From assembly GCF_019083965.1 (NCBI RefSeq), contig NZ_JAHRCY010000010.1, positions 186,001 through 250,000 on the forward strand: DNA of 64,000 bases. Reading direction: 5' to 3'. This document shows, piece by piece, positions 7,711 to 15,938 of the stretch. Within the stretch, counting starts at the first letter, position 1; every line of letters starts with the position of its first letter. The position numbers and the translations under genes were made by a program. Source of the DNA: Catellatospora tritici (lineage in GTDB: Bacteria; Actinomycetota; Actinomycetes; Mycobacteriales; Micromonosporaceae). The notes under the pieces were generated by a model. It was given only the letters and a program-made list of their open reading frames with translations, ran no database searches and was not told the DNA's origin.

Positions 7711-8984
7711 GCGACCCGTCGGCCGTCGCGGCGGCCATCGTCGACGCGCATCGTCGCGAGTGGGCCCTGGTGCTCGCCGCGACGGTGCGCGTGGCCGGGG
7801 ACCTGGACCTGGCCGAGGAGTGCGTGCAGGAGGCGTACGCGGCGGCGCTGCGCGGCTGGGCCCGCGACGGCGTGCCGAGCAACCCGGCGGCGTGGCTCAC
7901 CACGGCGGCCAGGCGCCGCGCGACCGACGCGATCCGGCGCGACCTGACGTTCCGCTCGAAACTGCCGCTGCTGGTCACCCCCGAGGAGGCGGTCGCGGAC
8001 ACCGCGATGGAGCGACTGTTCGGCGAGGATCCTGCCGACGCTGAGGATCCTGACGATTCGGTGCCCGACGAGCGGCTGCGACTCATCTTCACCTGCTGCC
8101 ATCCGGCGCTGGCGCCCGAGGCGCAGTTGGCGCTGACGCTGCGACTGGTGTGCGGCGTGCCCACGGCCGACGTCGCGAAGGCGCTGCTCGTCTCGGAGCC
8201 GACGATGGCGGCCCGTATCACCAGGGCGAAGAAGAAGATCTCCGGGGCCGGGATCCCGTACCGGGTGCCGCGCCCGGCGGAGCTGCCCGACCGCCTGCGC
8301 TCGGTGCTCGGGGTGATCCACTTGCTGTTCACCACGGGGCACACCGCGCCCTCGGGGGCGGACCTCGTGCGCGTCGACCTGGTGGACCGGGCCCTGCACC
8401 TGGCCCGGATGCTGCGTGAGCTGATGCCCGACGAGTCCGAGGTGCGCGGACTGCTCGCCCTGCTGCTGGTCACCGACGCGCGCCGGGCCACCCGGGTGGA
8501 CGCCGCGGGCCGGTTGCTGCGGCTGGAGGAGCAGGACCGTTCGCGCTGGGACCGCGACGCCATCGCCGAGGCGCACGACCTGGTCGTGGCGGGGCTGCGG
8601 GGCGGGGCGGGGCGATACGTGCTGCAGGCGGCGATCGCCTCGCTGTACGCGCAGGCACCGTCGTACGAGGAGACCGACTGGGCACAGTCTGTCCAGCTGT
8701 ACGACAGGCTGCTCGAAGTCTGGCCCTCGCCCGTGGTCGCCCTGAACCGGACCGTCCCGCTGGCCATGGTCGCCGGACCCGAGGTCGCGCTCACGGAGAT
8801 CGAGAAGCTGGAGCGGGACCCGAGCCTCGCGGCCTACCAGTACCTTCCGGCCGTCAAAGCGGACCTGCTGCGGCGGTCGGGGCGTACGGCCGAGGCCCGG
8901 CGGGCGTACGAGCGGGCGCTGGCGCTCACGACCAACGAGGCCGAGCGGGCGTTCCTGCGCGACCGGCTGGCCGCCGCAGGCTGA
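7707..8984 (+). CDS. ECF42-type RNA polymerase sigma factor with C-terminal extension
   Basis: A 425-residue sigma factor. Region 2 covers about residues 12-85 (DLAEECVQEAYAAAL; TTAARRRATDAIRRD). Region 4 covers about 125-185 (LRLIFTCCHPALAPEAQLAL; SEPTMAARITRAKKKI). A roughly 220-residue helical TPR/SnoaL-like extension follows, ending in DLLRRSGRTAEARRAYERAL. That architecture and a DGPF partner define group ECF42, which has no anti-sigma factor; the extension is thought to control activity. The ATG is coupled to the DGPF gene by an ATGA overlap. A second, divergent paralogue is at 39743-40969. No anti-sigma gene is near. Confidence 0.9.
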   Translation: MSDPSAVAAAIVDAHRREWALVLAATVRVAGDLDLAEECVQEAYAAALRGWARDGVPSNPAAWLTTAARRRATDAIRRDLTFRSKLPLLVTPEEAVADTAMERLFGEDPADAEDPDDSVPDERLRLIFTCCHPALAPEAQLALTLRLVCGVPTADVAKALLVSEPTMAARITRAKKKISGAGIPYRVPRPAELPDRLRSVLGVIHLLFTTGHTAPSGADLVRVDLVDRALHLARMLRELMPDESEVRGLLALLLVTDARRATRVDAAGRLLRLEEQDRSRWDRDAIAEAHDLVVAGLRGGAGRYVLQAAIASLYAQAPSYEETDWAQSVQLYDRLLEVWPSPVVALNRTVPLAMVAGPEVALTEIEKLERDPSLAAYQYLPAVKADLLRRSGRTAEARRAYERALALTTNEAERAFLRDRLAAAG

Positions 8985-9558
8985 GGCGCACCGGTCGAAC
9001 CGGGCCGCGGCGGCCGCCCGCAGCTCCTCAGGCAGCACCCTGCTGGCGGACCCGGCGGACCGCCACGACGTACTCGGCCAGGTCGTGGCGGTGCGGCACG
9101 GGCGGCATCACGCCGGGCAGCGCCAGTTCGGCGGCGTACTTGCGGATCTTCGTGGGGTCCAGCGTGCCCGCCCGGCCGCGGGCGACCTCCTGCGTCCACC
9201 CGGTCCGTGGCGCCAGCAGCGCTCCGCCCGTTCCCCCATGCCGCTGCCTGCAACAGCCGCCTGCGCTCGACCATGTGGTCCTGCCCCCCGTCGTGTCTGC
9301 CGTGTTCGGCTCGTTCGAGGCAACGAGGTAGTGGATCACCGGAAACGGCCAGGTCGGCACGCCGGCATCGGGATAAGTGCAGGTCGCGTGCTGCCTGGTG
9401 GTAGTCGCACGGCTGCGGCGGGTCAAGGTTCGATAACACGATCGGACAACCCTGGCATCTCGGGCGGCCAGGGGTTGTACCCTCGCCGCCCCCGGCCTAG
9501 GTTTGTCGCCACGCGCCGGTGACCTGGGCAAACCTGGCGCCGAGAGGTGGGGTCGGCC
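8985..9558. other. Gap between sigma gene and pentapeptide gene
   Basis: No intact gene is present. The first part (9028-9274, minus) is the multicopper-oxidase remnant listed separately. The rest, 9275-9558, shows no coding frame that I can support and presumably carries the promoter of the pentapeptide-repeat gene. Confidence 0.5.
9028..9274 (-). pseudogene. Multicopper oxidase N-terminal remnant, frameshifted and truncated
   Basis: Reading minus from ATG 9274 gives a Tat-like start MVERRRLLQAAAW. If one G of the GGGGG run (complement of 9233-9237) is removed, the frame continues GTGGALLAPRTG and then LDPTKIRKYAAELALPGVMP, HDLAEYVVAVRRVRQQ and a stop at 9028. The latter pieces match the N-terminus of CotA/bilirubin-oxidase-type multicopper oxidases (LDPTxIPKYVxxLPIPPxMP, then VRQFRQQ). 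About 80 of some 500 codons remain, and none of the copper ligands. The sigma gene ends 43 bp beyond the stop. The frameshift could be a sequencing slip, but the truncation cannot be. Confidence 0.6.
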
Positions 9559-10542
9559 GTGTGGCACGATGAGGCGCTCGTCGAACGGTGGCATGTCGCC
9601 ACGGGACCGGACCTGCAGGACGAGATCGTCCGCCGGTTGCAGGCCGGGGAACCGCTGGACGGGCTGCCGATCGAGCGCGTGGACGGCCGCTGGGACCTGC
9701 GCGGCCTGGGCGTGCCGCACGTGCGTGCCATCGAGCCCGACTTCCGCGAACCGATGCTCGGCGGCACCTCCTACACGTTCGAGTTCGCGGCGCTGCCGAC
9801 CGAGGTGGAGCTGCAGGGACGGCACCTGGCCGACCTGGACCTACGTGGGGCGCACCTGCCCCGGCTGCGACTGTTCAGCTGCGTGCTCGACAACTGCCGC
9901 TTCGACGGGGCATACCTGACCGGCCTGCGGATGTGGGCGACCGACGTGCTCGACTGCACCTTCGTGGCGGCGGAGCTGGGTCGGTCCTCGGTGGGCGGCT
10001 GGTATGCCAACCGGCCCAACCGGCTGCGCGGGGTCGACTTCAGCCACGCCGACCTGACCCGCCTGGGCTGCGGCGTGGCCGGGTTCACCGACGTCGACTT
10101 CTCCCACGCCCAGCTCGCCTGCACCAACTTCTGGCAGGCCAGCCTGGTGCGCTGCACGTTCGCGGGCGCCCTGCGCGAGGTGGTCTTCGACGGCCGGGTG
10201 CTGGAGCGCGACCGCAATCTCGGCCCCAATCCGATGCTCGACGTCGACATGGGCCGGGTGACCGCCTTCGACGACGTGGACTTCCGCGGCGTGAACTTCG
10301 ATCGGGTCACCCTGCCCCCGGGACTGGACCTGCTGGTGGTGCGCGACGCGGCGCGCATCGACGCGGGCATCGCCAAGCTGGAGGGCTGCGACGACCAGTC
10401 CTCGCTGGTCGCGCTGGGGCGGCTGCAGTACCTGCGCCGGTTCATGGGCGTCAACGGCGGCAGCGACCAGGCCCTGCTCGACTTCGACGCGATCGCCGAC
10501 CGGGCCGCCGCCGACCTGCTGCGCTCCCTGCTGGCGGGCTGA
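9559..10542 (+). CDS. Pentapeptide-repeat protein
   Basis: A 327-residue protein has a central array of degenerate A(D/N)Lxx repeats at about residues 85-255, for example LADLDLRGAHLPRLRL, CRFDGAYL, VDFSHADL and VDFSHAQLACTNF. Such repeats fold into a right-handed quadrilateral beta-helix. An N-terminal segment (1-80) and a helical C-terminal cap (270-327) flank it. Known roles include DNA-gyrase protection and scaffolding, but most members are uncharacterised and nothing here points to gyrase. The GTG at 9559 is favoured because GAGGTGGGG sits 6 bases before it; a GTG at 9547 would lie within that ribosome site. Confidence 0.8.
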   Translation: MWHDEALVERWHVATGPDLQDEIVRRLQAGEPLDGLPIERVDGRWDLRGLGVPHVRAIEPDFREPMLGGTSYTFEFAALPTEVELQGRHLADLDLRGAHLPRLRLFSCVLDNCRFDGAYLTGLRMWATDVLDCTFVAAELGRSSVGGWYANRPNRLRGVDFSHADLTRLGCGVAGFTDVDFSHAQLACTNFWQASLVRCTFAGALREVVFDGRVLERDRNLGPNPMLDVDMGRVTAFDDVDFRGVNFDRVTLPPGLDLLVVRDAARIDAGIAKLEGCDDQSSLVALGRLQYLRRFMGVNGGSDQALLDFDAIADRAAADLLRSLLAG

Positions 10543-10642
10543 TCGGCCGGTCACCTCCCGGGCGGGTGTCGCCGGGCCGTGGCACACTGTCGGCTCGCGG
10601 ACACAAGAATGTCTCGCGACCCCCCACCCCCACGGAGGAACA

Positions 10643-11221
10643 GTGGATCTGTCCACTCTGCAGGCTCAGCAGACGCTGATCGTCAAGCAGCGCTTCACCA
10701 TGATGATCAACCGGTACGAGGTCCGCACCGCGACCCCGGACGGCTCCGACGGCACCATGCTGGCCTTCGTCGAGCAGAAGCGCATGAAGCTCAAGGAAGA
10801 GGTGACGCTCTTCCGCGACGACACCAAGTCCGAGGTGTTCGCCGCGTTCAAGGCCCGCAGCGTGATCGACCTCGGCGCCACCTACGACGTCAAGGACCAC
10901 AACGGGACGCCGATCGGCCTGTTCAAGAAGGACTTCGCCAAGTCGCTGCTGCGCTCGACCTGGCACCTGGAGTCGACCGACGGGTTCCGGACCACCGGCC
11001 AGGAGCGGAGCATCTTCGTGGCGCTGGTGCGCCGCTTCTCCGACCTGTCGTTCCTGCCCTACCACTTCGACTTCGTCGCCAGCGGCCGTCCGGTCTTCTC
11101 GGTGGAGAAGAAGTTCAAGCTGTTCCGCGACAAGTACACGGTGACCATCCACGACCCGCAGGCCGACCGTCGCCTCATCGTGGCCATGGCTGTCGCACTG
11201 GACGCGCTCCAGGGCCGCTGA
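10643..11221 (+). CDS. LURP-one-related (Tubby C-like) protein
   Basis: A 192-residue protein with the LURP-one-related/phospholipid-scramblase-like beta-barrel pattern. Alternating strands include TLIVKQRFTMMINRYEV and KLKEEVTLFRD, then GRPVFSVEKKFKLFRDKYTV, ending in a hydrophobic helix (RRLIVAMAVALDAL) that fills the barrel in this family. Bacterial members have no known biochemical function; lipid binding at the inner membrane face is a guess from the fold. The GTG start is supported by GGAGGA 4 bases upstream. A hairpin follows and the next gene is convergent. Confidence 0.8.
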   Translation: MDLSTLQAQQTLIVKQRFTMMINRYEVRTATPDGSDGTMLAFVEQKRMKLKEEVTLFRDDTKSEVFAAFKARSVIDLGATYDVKDHNGTPIGLFKKDFAKSLLRSTWHLESTDGFRTTGQERSIFVALVRRFSDLSFLPYHFDFVASGRPVFSVEKKFKLFRDKYTVTIHDPQADRRLIVAMAVALDALQGR

Positions 11222-11230
11222 CCATTGTCG

Positions 11231-11260
11231 GGTGGCCCGGCCGGGTTCGGCCGGGCCACC
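11231..11260. terminator. Hairpin between convergent LURP-one and DinB genes
   Basis: A 12-bp perfect stem (GGTGGCCCGGCC with GGCCGGGCCACC) and 6-base loop starts 10 bp after one stop and ends 8 bp before the other. It probably terminates both transcripts. Confidence 0.7.
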
Positions 11261-11267
11261 GCGCGCG

Positions 11268-11774
11268 TCAGGCGCCGGTGACGCCGTCCACGCCCTCGCG
11301 CAGGAAGTCGGCGTGGCCGTTGTGCCGGGCGTACTCGTGGATCAGGTGCAGCATCACCATCCGCAGCGACACGTCCTCGTCCCAGCTCTTGCTGTACCCG
11401 GTCACGTCCAGCGACGCCGCCTCGCCCTCGATGCGGCGCGAGTGCTCGACCTCGGCCTGCCAGGCGGCGAACGCCTCGGCCCGGGTGGCGCCGGTGGCGT
11501 CGTACGCGACCTGGAAGTCGCCGCTGTCGGACCAGACCAGACCGATGTCCTCGCCGTCGATCACGCGGCGGAACCAGGCCCGCTCCACCTCGGCCATGTG
11601 CCGCACCAACCCGAGCAGCGACAGCGTGGACGGCGGCATGGAGCGCAGGCGCAGCTGCTCGTCGTCGAGGCCGTCGCACTTCCAGGCCAGCGTGGCGCGG
11701 TGGTAGTCGAGGAAGGCGCGCAGCATCTCGCGCTCGTCGGCAGTGGCCTTCGGGCCGATGCGTTCGGTGGTCAT
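11268..11774 (-). CDS. DinB-family (DUF664) four-helix protein, possible thiol-dependent transferase
   Basis: A 168-residue protein has the DinB/DUF664 four-helix bundle. Candidate metal-binding histidines sit in LLGLVRHMAEVERAW (first) and in HLIHEYARHNGHADFLRE near the C-terminus, the usual triad positions. Actinomycete relatives are mycothiol-dependent S-transferases or maleylpyruvate isomerase-like enzymes. That biochemical role is known for some family members only. The ATG at 11774 gives the normal N-terminus; longer upstream frames lack a ribosome site and show no homology-like features. Confidence 0.85.
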   Translation of the reverse strand: MTTERIGPKATADEREMLRAFLDYHRATLAWKCDGLDDEQLRLRSMPPSTLSLLGLVRHMAEVERAWFRRVIDGEDIGLVWSDSGDFQVAYDATGATRAEAFAAWQAEVEHSRRIEGEAASLDVTGYSKSWDEDVSLRMVMLHLIHEYARHNGHADFLREGVDGVTGA

Positions 11775-11915
11775 TCGCACGTGTCTACCAGCAGCGGCTC
11801 TTGTCAAGATCGCGGGGTCGCCGGAACGGGTGATCGACCTGGCCGTCCGGCTGCGGCAGGCTGAGCGACAAGTCCGAAATAAACGGACGAAAGGCTCAAA
11901 GGAAAGGCTACCGCC

Positions 11916-12167
11916 ATGACCAAGGTACGACTCGCCGTCCTGCTGGCCGCCGCCGCGCTCGGGGCCACCACGATGGCGGTCCCCGCCGCGGCCGCCGACA
12001 CGTACGCCTGCGCCGTCGTCACCCAACTGCCGCTGCTGCCACCGGTCAAGAAGGTGGTGGTGCTGCAGGCCAGCAGCCTTGCGCAGGCGATCAGGCTGGC
12101 GCCGGTCCTGAGCGCGGCGGTCGGCACGGTGCTCAGCGTCAACTGCGTCAAGAGCGGACCCGAGTAG
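11916..12167 (+). CDS. Small secreted protein, 83 aa
   Basis: A short exported protein. A signal peptide covers residues 1-27 (TKVRLAVLLAAAALGA, cleavage after AAA), leaving a mature chain of about 56 residues with two cysteines (CAVV near the start, NCVKSG near the end) that could form one disulfide. The middle is hydrophobic (LPLLPPVKKVVVLQA). I do not recognise the family; it could be a small cell-wall or aerial-surface protein. A GGAAAGG-like ribosome site precedes the ATG. It is followed by a GC-rich hairpin. Confidence 0.6.
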   Translation: MTKVRLAVLLAAAALGATTMAVPAAAADTYACAVVTQLPLLPPVKKVVVLQASSLAQAIRLAPVLSAAVGTVLSVNCVKSGPE

Positions 12168-12202
12168 CCAAACCCCTGAGGTGGCTGTCGCGACGGCCAC
12201 CG

Positions 12203-12240
12203 GGGCCCGGCGCGCGCGTGGGCGAGTGCGCGCCGGGCCC
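12203..12240. terminator. GC-rich hairpin after the small secreted protein gene
   Basis: A 13-bp stem (GGGCCCGGCGCGC with GCGCGCCGGGCCC) and 12-base loop lies 36 bp past the stop. It has no T-tract. Confidence 0.6.
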
Positions 12241-12259
12241 ACACCGCCACAGACACGCG

Positions 12260-12312
12260 CACATGTCCGCACACATGCGCGCCCGGTGCAGTATGTGGCC
12301 GCAGCCCATGTG
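12260..12312. promoter_or_regulatory. CACATG/CATGTG cluster upstream of hydroxybutyrate dehydrogenase
   Basis: CACATG occurs at 12260-12265 and 12272-12277, and its complement CATGTG at 12307-12312, with a TATGTG at 12292-12297. The spacing places them 34-86 bp before the dehydrogenase ATG. They could be half-sites of an activator such as the co-encoded GAF/PucR-type regulator; this is inference from clustering only. Confidence 0.25.
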
Positions 12313-12345
12313 ATCGTCCGGCGCCGAAACCTAGGTTCTGGACTC

Positions 12346-13128
12346 ATGACGGCATCACCTATGGCGCAGCGCCATGTCGTACACCTCGACCTCACCGGCC
12401 GCACCGCGATGGTGACCGGCGCGGGCAGCGGCATCGGCCGTGCCTGCGCGATACGCCTGGCCGCTGCGGGCGCTCGGGTGATCGTCGTCGACCGCGATGG
12501 CGTGGCGGCCGAGGTGGTCGCCGCCGAGATCGGCGGCATCGCCGCCGGCGTCGACCTGTCCGACCCCGCCGGGCTGGACTCCCTCGACGGCGCGGTGGAC
12601 GTGCTGGTCAACTGTGCCGGGCTGCAGCACGTCGCGCCGGTGCAGGAGTTCGCCGCCGAGCGCTTCGGCTACATCCAGAAGGTCATGGTCGAGGCGCCGT
12701 TCCGGCTGGTCGGCAAGGTGCTGCCGCACATGTACGGCAACGGCTGGGGCCGCGTCGTCAACATCTCCTCGGTGCACGGACTGCGCGCCTCGGCGTACAA
12801 GTCGGCGTACGTGGCGGCCAAGCACGGGCTGGAGGGCCTGTCCAAGGTTGTCGCGCTCGAAGGCGCCGCGCACGGGGTCACCTCCAACTGCATCAATCCC
12901 GCGTACGTGCGCACCCCGCTGGTCGAGGGCCAGATCGCCGACCAGGCCCGCGCGCACGGGCTGGCCGAGTCGGAGGTCATCGAGAAGATCATGCTGGCCC
13001 GTGCCGCGATCAAGCGCCTGATCGAGCCGGACGAGGTGGCGGAACTGACCGCATACCTGTGCACGTCCGCCGCCTCGTTCATCACTGGCGCCTCGATCGC
13101 CATGGACGGCGGCTGGACCGCCAACTGA
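12346..13128 (+). CDS. 3-hydroxybutyrate dehydrogenase (SDR family)
   Basis: A 260-residue classical short-chain dehydrogenase. It has the NAD-binding TGAGSGIGR motif near residues 24-32, the NCAG motif with GLQHVAPVQEF that is characteristic of 3-hydroxybutyrate dehydrogenases, catalytic Tyr155 and Lys159 (YVAAK), and a C-terminal TGASIAMDGGW. It would oxidise (R)-3-hydroxybutyrate to acetoacetate with NAD in the cytoplasm. The QH pair and the downstream HGLRAS region favour this substrate over generic SDR assignments. The TGA overlaps the next frame by 1 base, so it is probably cotranscribed with the GAF regulator. A secreted PHB-depolymerase-like esterase is encoded elsewhere in the window. 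Confidence 0.85.
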   Translation: MTASPMAQRHVVHLDLTGRTAMVTGAGSGIGRACAIRLAAAGARVIVVDRDGVAAEVVAAEIGGIAAGVDLSDPAGLDSLDGAVDVLVNCAGLQHVAPVQEFAAERFGYIQKVMVEAPFRLVGKVLPHMYGNGWGRVVNISSVHGLRASAYKSAYVAAKHGLEGLSKVVALEGAAHGVTSNCINPAYVRTPLVEGQIADQARAHGLAESEVIEKIMLARAAIKRLIEPDEVAELTAYLCTSAASFITGASIAMDGGWTAN

Positions 13129-13151
13129 TGCGCGTGGCAGGATCGGTCGCC

Positions 13152-15047
13152 ATGTCGGGCGCGGAGTTCCTTGAGCTGCTGTCGCGCGAGGCCGCGGCCG
13201 TGGAGTTCGAGGGTCCGCTGGTCGCCGCGCGGGCCGCGGGCGCGTCCCCGGAACGCCTGGCCGAGCTGGAAGACGCCAAGCTGCTGGCGCTGCGGGTGCG
13301 CGGGCTGCTGGAGCGGCGCCGCCAGCGCGAGATGGAGCTGACCGGCCTGTACGAGACCGCCGGCGACCTGGCGGGCCTGCGGGACCTCGACGCGGTGCTG
13401 CGCGCGATCGTGCACCGGGCGAGGCGGCTGCTCAACACCGACATCGCCTACATGACGCTCAACGACGACGAGCGCGGCGACACCTACATGCGCGTCACCG
13501 ACGGCTCGATCTCGGCGAAGTTCCAGGTGCTGCGGCTGCCGATGGGCACCGGACTGGGCGGTCTGGTGGCGCAGACGGGCACCCCGTACGCCACCGCGAA
13601 CTACATGACCGACATGCGCTTCCAGCACAAGGGCGACATCGACAGCGGGGTGAGCGAGGAGGGCCTGGTCGCCATCCTGGGCGTACCGCTGCGGCTGGGC
13701 TCGCGCGTCATCGGCGTGCTGTACGCCGCCAACCGCTCCGCCCGTCCCTTCGCCCGCGAAGAGGTCGCCCTCATGGTGTCGCTGGGCGCGCACGCCTCCG
13801 TCGCCATCGACACCGCCCGGCTGCTCACCGAGACCCGGGCCGCGCTGGAGGAGCTGTCGGCCGCCAACGCGGTCATCCGCGCCCACAGCGCCTCGGTCGA
13901 ACGCGCCGCCGCCGCCCACGACCGGATGACCGGCCTGGTGCTGCGCGGCGGCGGCGTCGAGGACGTGGTCGCCGCGGTCACCGAGGTGCTCGGCGGCGAC
14001 CTGGTCGTGCTCGACCCCGACGGCCGCCCCGTCGCCGCCGTCGGCGGCCTGGGCGAACTCGAACCGGCCCGGGTCGCCGAGGCCCTGTCCGCCTCGCGCC
14101 TGGAAGGCCGCGCGGTACGCCGCGACGGCCTGTGGGTCGCCGCCGTGGTCGCCGGTGCCGACGACCTCGGCGCACTCGTGCTGCGTCCCGAACGCGAGCT
14201 CGTCGACGCCGACCAGCAGATCCTGGAGCGCGCCGCGCTCGTCACCGCGCTGCTGACCCTGTTCCGCCGGGCGTCGTCGGAGGCCGAGGGCCGGGTGCGC
14301 GGCGAGCTGCTCGACGACCTGCTCGCCGAGCCGGTGCGCGACCCGGCCGCGCTGCGCGAACGCGCCCGGCGCCTGGGCGTGGACCTCGACGCCCCGCACG
14401 TGGTGGTGGCGGTGCGGGCCGAGACCGGCCCCGGCCAGCAGCGCGGGCGGGCGCTGTCGTGGGCGGGCACGTACGCCTCGGCCCGTACCGGCCTGGCGGC
14501 GGCCCGTGACGGCTGGGTGGTGCTGCTGCTGCCCGGCGCCGAACCGGGTCCCGCCGCGCAGGCGGTGGTCCGCGAGCTGACCCGGGTGCTGGGGCGCCCG
14601 GTCACGGCGGGTGGCGGCGGCCCGGCCGGTGGTCCCGGGTCCCTGGGGGCGGCGTACCAGGAGGCGGTGCGCTGCGCCTCGGCGCTGATCTCGCTGGGGC
14701 GCACCGGCGAGGGCGCGGGCAGCGCCGAACTGGGCTTCGTCGGCCTGCTGCTCGGCGCGGTGAGTGACCGCGACGGCGGCGACGTGCAGGAGTTCGTCCG
14801 GCAGACCATCGGCGCGATCGTCGACTACGACACCCGCCGCGGCACCACGCTGCTGGCCACGCTCGAGGCGTACTTCGGCTCCGGCGGCAGCCTCGCCCGC
14901 GCCGCCGAACGCCTGCACGTCCACGTCAACACCGTCACCCAGCGGCTGGAACGCGTCGGCAACCTGCTCGGCGCCGACTGGCAGGCCCCCGCCCGCTCGC
15001 TGGAGATCCAGCTAGCCCTCCGCCTCCACCGCCTCCGCAACCTCTAG
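13152..15047 (+). CDS. GAF-domain PucR/CdaR-type transcriptional regulator
   Basis: A 631-residue regulator. An N-terminal helical region is followed by a GAF sensor domain at about residues 85-235 (DLDAVLRAIVHRARRLLNTDIAYMTL to VLYAANRSARPF), a signalling helix (EELSAANAVIRAHSASVERA), a middle GGDEF-like CdaR region, and a C-terminal PucR helix-turn-helix (LEAYFGSGGSLARAAERLHVHVNTVTQRLERV, about 585-615). Such proteins activate neighbouring catabolic genes on ligand binding. The adjacency suggests it controls 3-hydroxybutyrate dehydrogenase. I chose ATG 13152, which has AGGA 9 bases upstream; ATG 13128, overlapping the previous stop, is an alternative. An interspersed repeat begins 1 bp after the stop codon. 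Confidence 0.82.
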   Translation: MSGAEFLELLSREAAAVEFEGPLVAARAAGASPERLAELEDAKLLALRVRGLLERRRQREMELTGLYETAGDLAGLRDLDAVLRAIVHRARRLLNTDIAYMTLNDDERGDTYMRVTDGSISAKFQVLRLPMGTGLGGLVAQTGTPYATANYMTDMRFQHKGDIDSGVSEEGLVAILGVPLRLGSRVIGVLYAANRSARPFAREEVALMVSLGAHASVAIDTARLLTETRAALEELSAANAVIRAHSASVERAAAAHDRMTGLVLRGGGVEDVVAAVTEVLGGDLVVLDPDGRPVAAVGGLGELEPARVAEALSASRLEGRAVRRDGLWVAAVVAGADDLGALVLRPERELVDADQQILERAALVTALLTLFRRASSEAEGRVRGELLDDLLAEPVRDPAALRERARRLGVDLDAPHVVVAVRAETGPGQQRGRALSWAGTYASARTGLAAARDGWVVLLLPGAEPGPAAQAVVRELTRVLGRPVTAGGGGPAGGPGSLGAAYQEAVRCASALISLGRTGEGAGSAELGFVGLLLGAVSDRDGGDVQEFVRQTIGAIVDYDTRRGTTLLATLEAYFGSGGSLARAAERLHVHVNTVTQRLERVGNLLGADWQAPARSLEIQLALRLHRLRNL

Positions 15048-15048
15048 G

Positions 15049-15101
15049 TAAGGAGGGGCCCCTTCTTATCGCTTTGCGTAGAGGAAGGGCCCCTTCTTAA
15101 C
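15049..15101. repeat. Interspersed intergenic repeat, copy 1
   Basis: A 53-bp element consists of two GGGGCCCC-centred half-palindromes (TAAGGAGGGGCCCCTTCTTA and GGAAGGGCCCCTTCTTAAC) joined by the core TCGCTTTGCGTA. Its reverse complement matches the element at 60499-60551 at about 46 of 53 positions with no gaps. It sits immediately after the regulator's stop codon and can fold into two hairpins, so it may also act as terminator. Confidence 0.75.
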
Positions 15102-15184
15102 GGCAGGTTGCCGAGCGGTGGGGCAGTGACCTGTTGGCGACATGAGGTGGCTCGCCGACCCGGCGCCAACCCATCCTGTACCGC

Positions 15185-15805
15185 ATGCGAACGAGATTGA
15201 TGCTGACAGGTCTGGCGGCGGCCGCCGCGCTCATGATGTCCGCCTGCGGCCCGGAGGATCCGGGGGCCACGGGCGCTTCCCCGGCGGCGGGCGCGTCAAC
15301 CGCCACCGGTGCCAGTCCCGCGGCGAGCCCTGCGGACGGCGGCTCGGCTGACCGCGACGGCTGTCTGACAGGGACGTGGCAGGTTGACGTTGACGACATG
15401 GCCAAGCAGGCGGCGGCCATGATGGCGCAGATGGACGCCAAGGGAGCCGGTACCGGCACCATCACGCTGTCCTTCGGCGACAAGATGACCATCAAGTACA
15501 ACGCGAACATCGCGATCAGCGTGCCGATGGGCAGCGGCCTGACCATGAAGGTCGACTCGAAGTACACCGGCACCGCCACGAGCTCTGACTGGACCTCCAA
15601 GGGCGGCAAGATCGCCGGGACCATGCCGACCGACGACGTGAAGGCCGACATGAAGGCCACTGTCGGCGGCAAGACGGTCCCGATGACCACGATCCCGTTC
15701 AAGGGCGCGATGGATCTGCGCCAGGGTGCCCTCGCCTACACCTGCTCCGGCTCGTCGGCGACGCTGGCCGCACCCACCGTGACCTGGCATCTCACCAAGG
15801 CCTGA
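15185..15805 (+). CDS. Putative lipoprotein, 206 aa
   Basis: A lipoprotein signal (residues 1-21) ends in the lipobox LMMSAC, so Cys21 would be lipidated and the protein anchored to the outer face of the membrane. A Ser/Ala/Gly-rich linker (about 22-55) precedes a beta-rich domain with GCLTGTWQVDVDDM and a second cysteine (YTCSGS) near the end, possibly disulfide-bonded to Cys60. Proteins with this LTGTW...W opening resemble lipocalin-like folds; the ligand is unknown. The gene is bracketed by two copies of the same interspersed repeat. It is a single-gene unit. Confidence 0.75.
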   Translation: MRTRLMLTGLAAAAALMMSACGPEDPGATGASPAAGASTATGASPAASPADGGSADRDGCLTGTWQVDVDDMAKQAAAMMAQMDAKGAGTGTITLSFGDKMTIKYNANIAISVPMGSGLTMKVDSKYTGTATSSDWTSKGGKIAGTMPTDDVKADMKATVGGKTVPMTTIPFKGAMDLRQGALAYTCSGSSATLAAPTVTWHLTKA

Positions 15806-15823
15806 GCCTGGCGGCCCAAGGCC

Positions 15824-15910
15824 GTCAAGAAGGGCACCTTCTTCTACGCAACGCGAGCGGAGCTGCTGCTCGTCTCGCTGACGCGAGCCGACGAAGGTGC
15901 CCTTCCTTAC
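15824..15910. repeat. Interspersed intergenic repeat, copy 3 (expanded form)
   Basis: An 87-bp relative of the elements at 15049 and 60499. It begins GTCAAGAAGGGCACCTTCTT, then CTACGCAACGCG, and ends GAAGGTGCCCTTCCTTAC. The ends correspond to the two half-palindromes of the 53-bp form, while the core is enlarged and contains its own inverted repeats (CGCGAGC with GCTCGT-like segments). It starts 19 bp after the lipoprotein stop, so copies 1 and 3 flank that gene. Confidence 0.65.
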
Positions 15911-15938
15911 TCTCGTAGTGGTGTAGTGCACAGGGGGA

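Noticed and set aside
12669..14924. A 751-codon frame opposite the GAF regulator.
   Set aside because: It is a shadow of the plus-strand gene, which has clear GAF and helix-turn-helix motifs.
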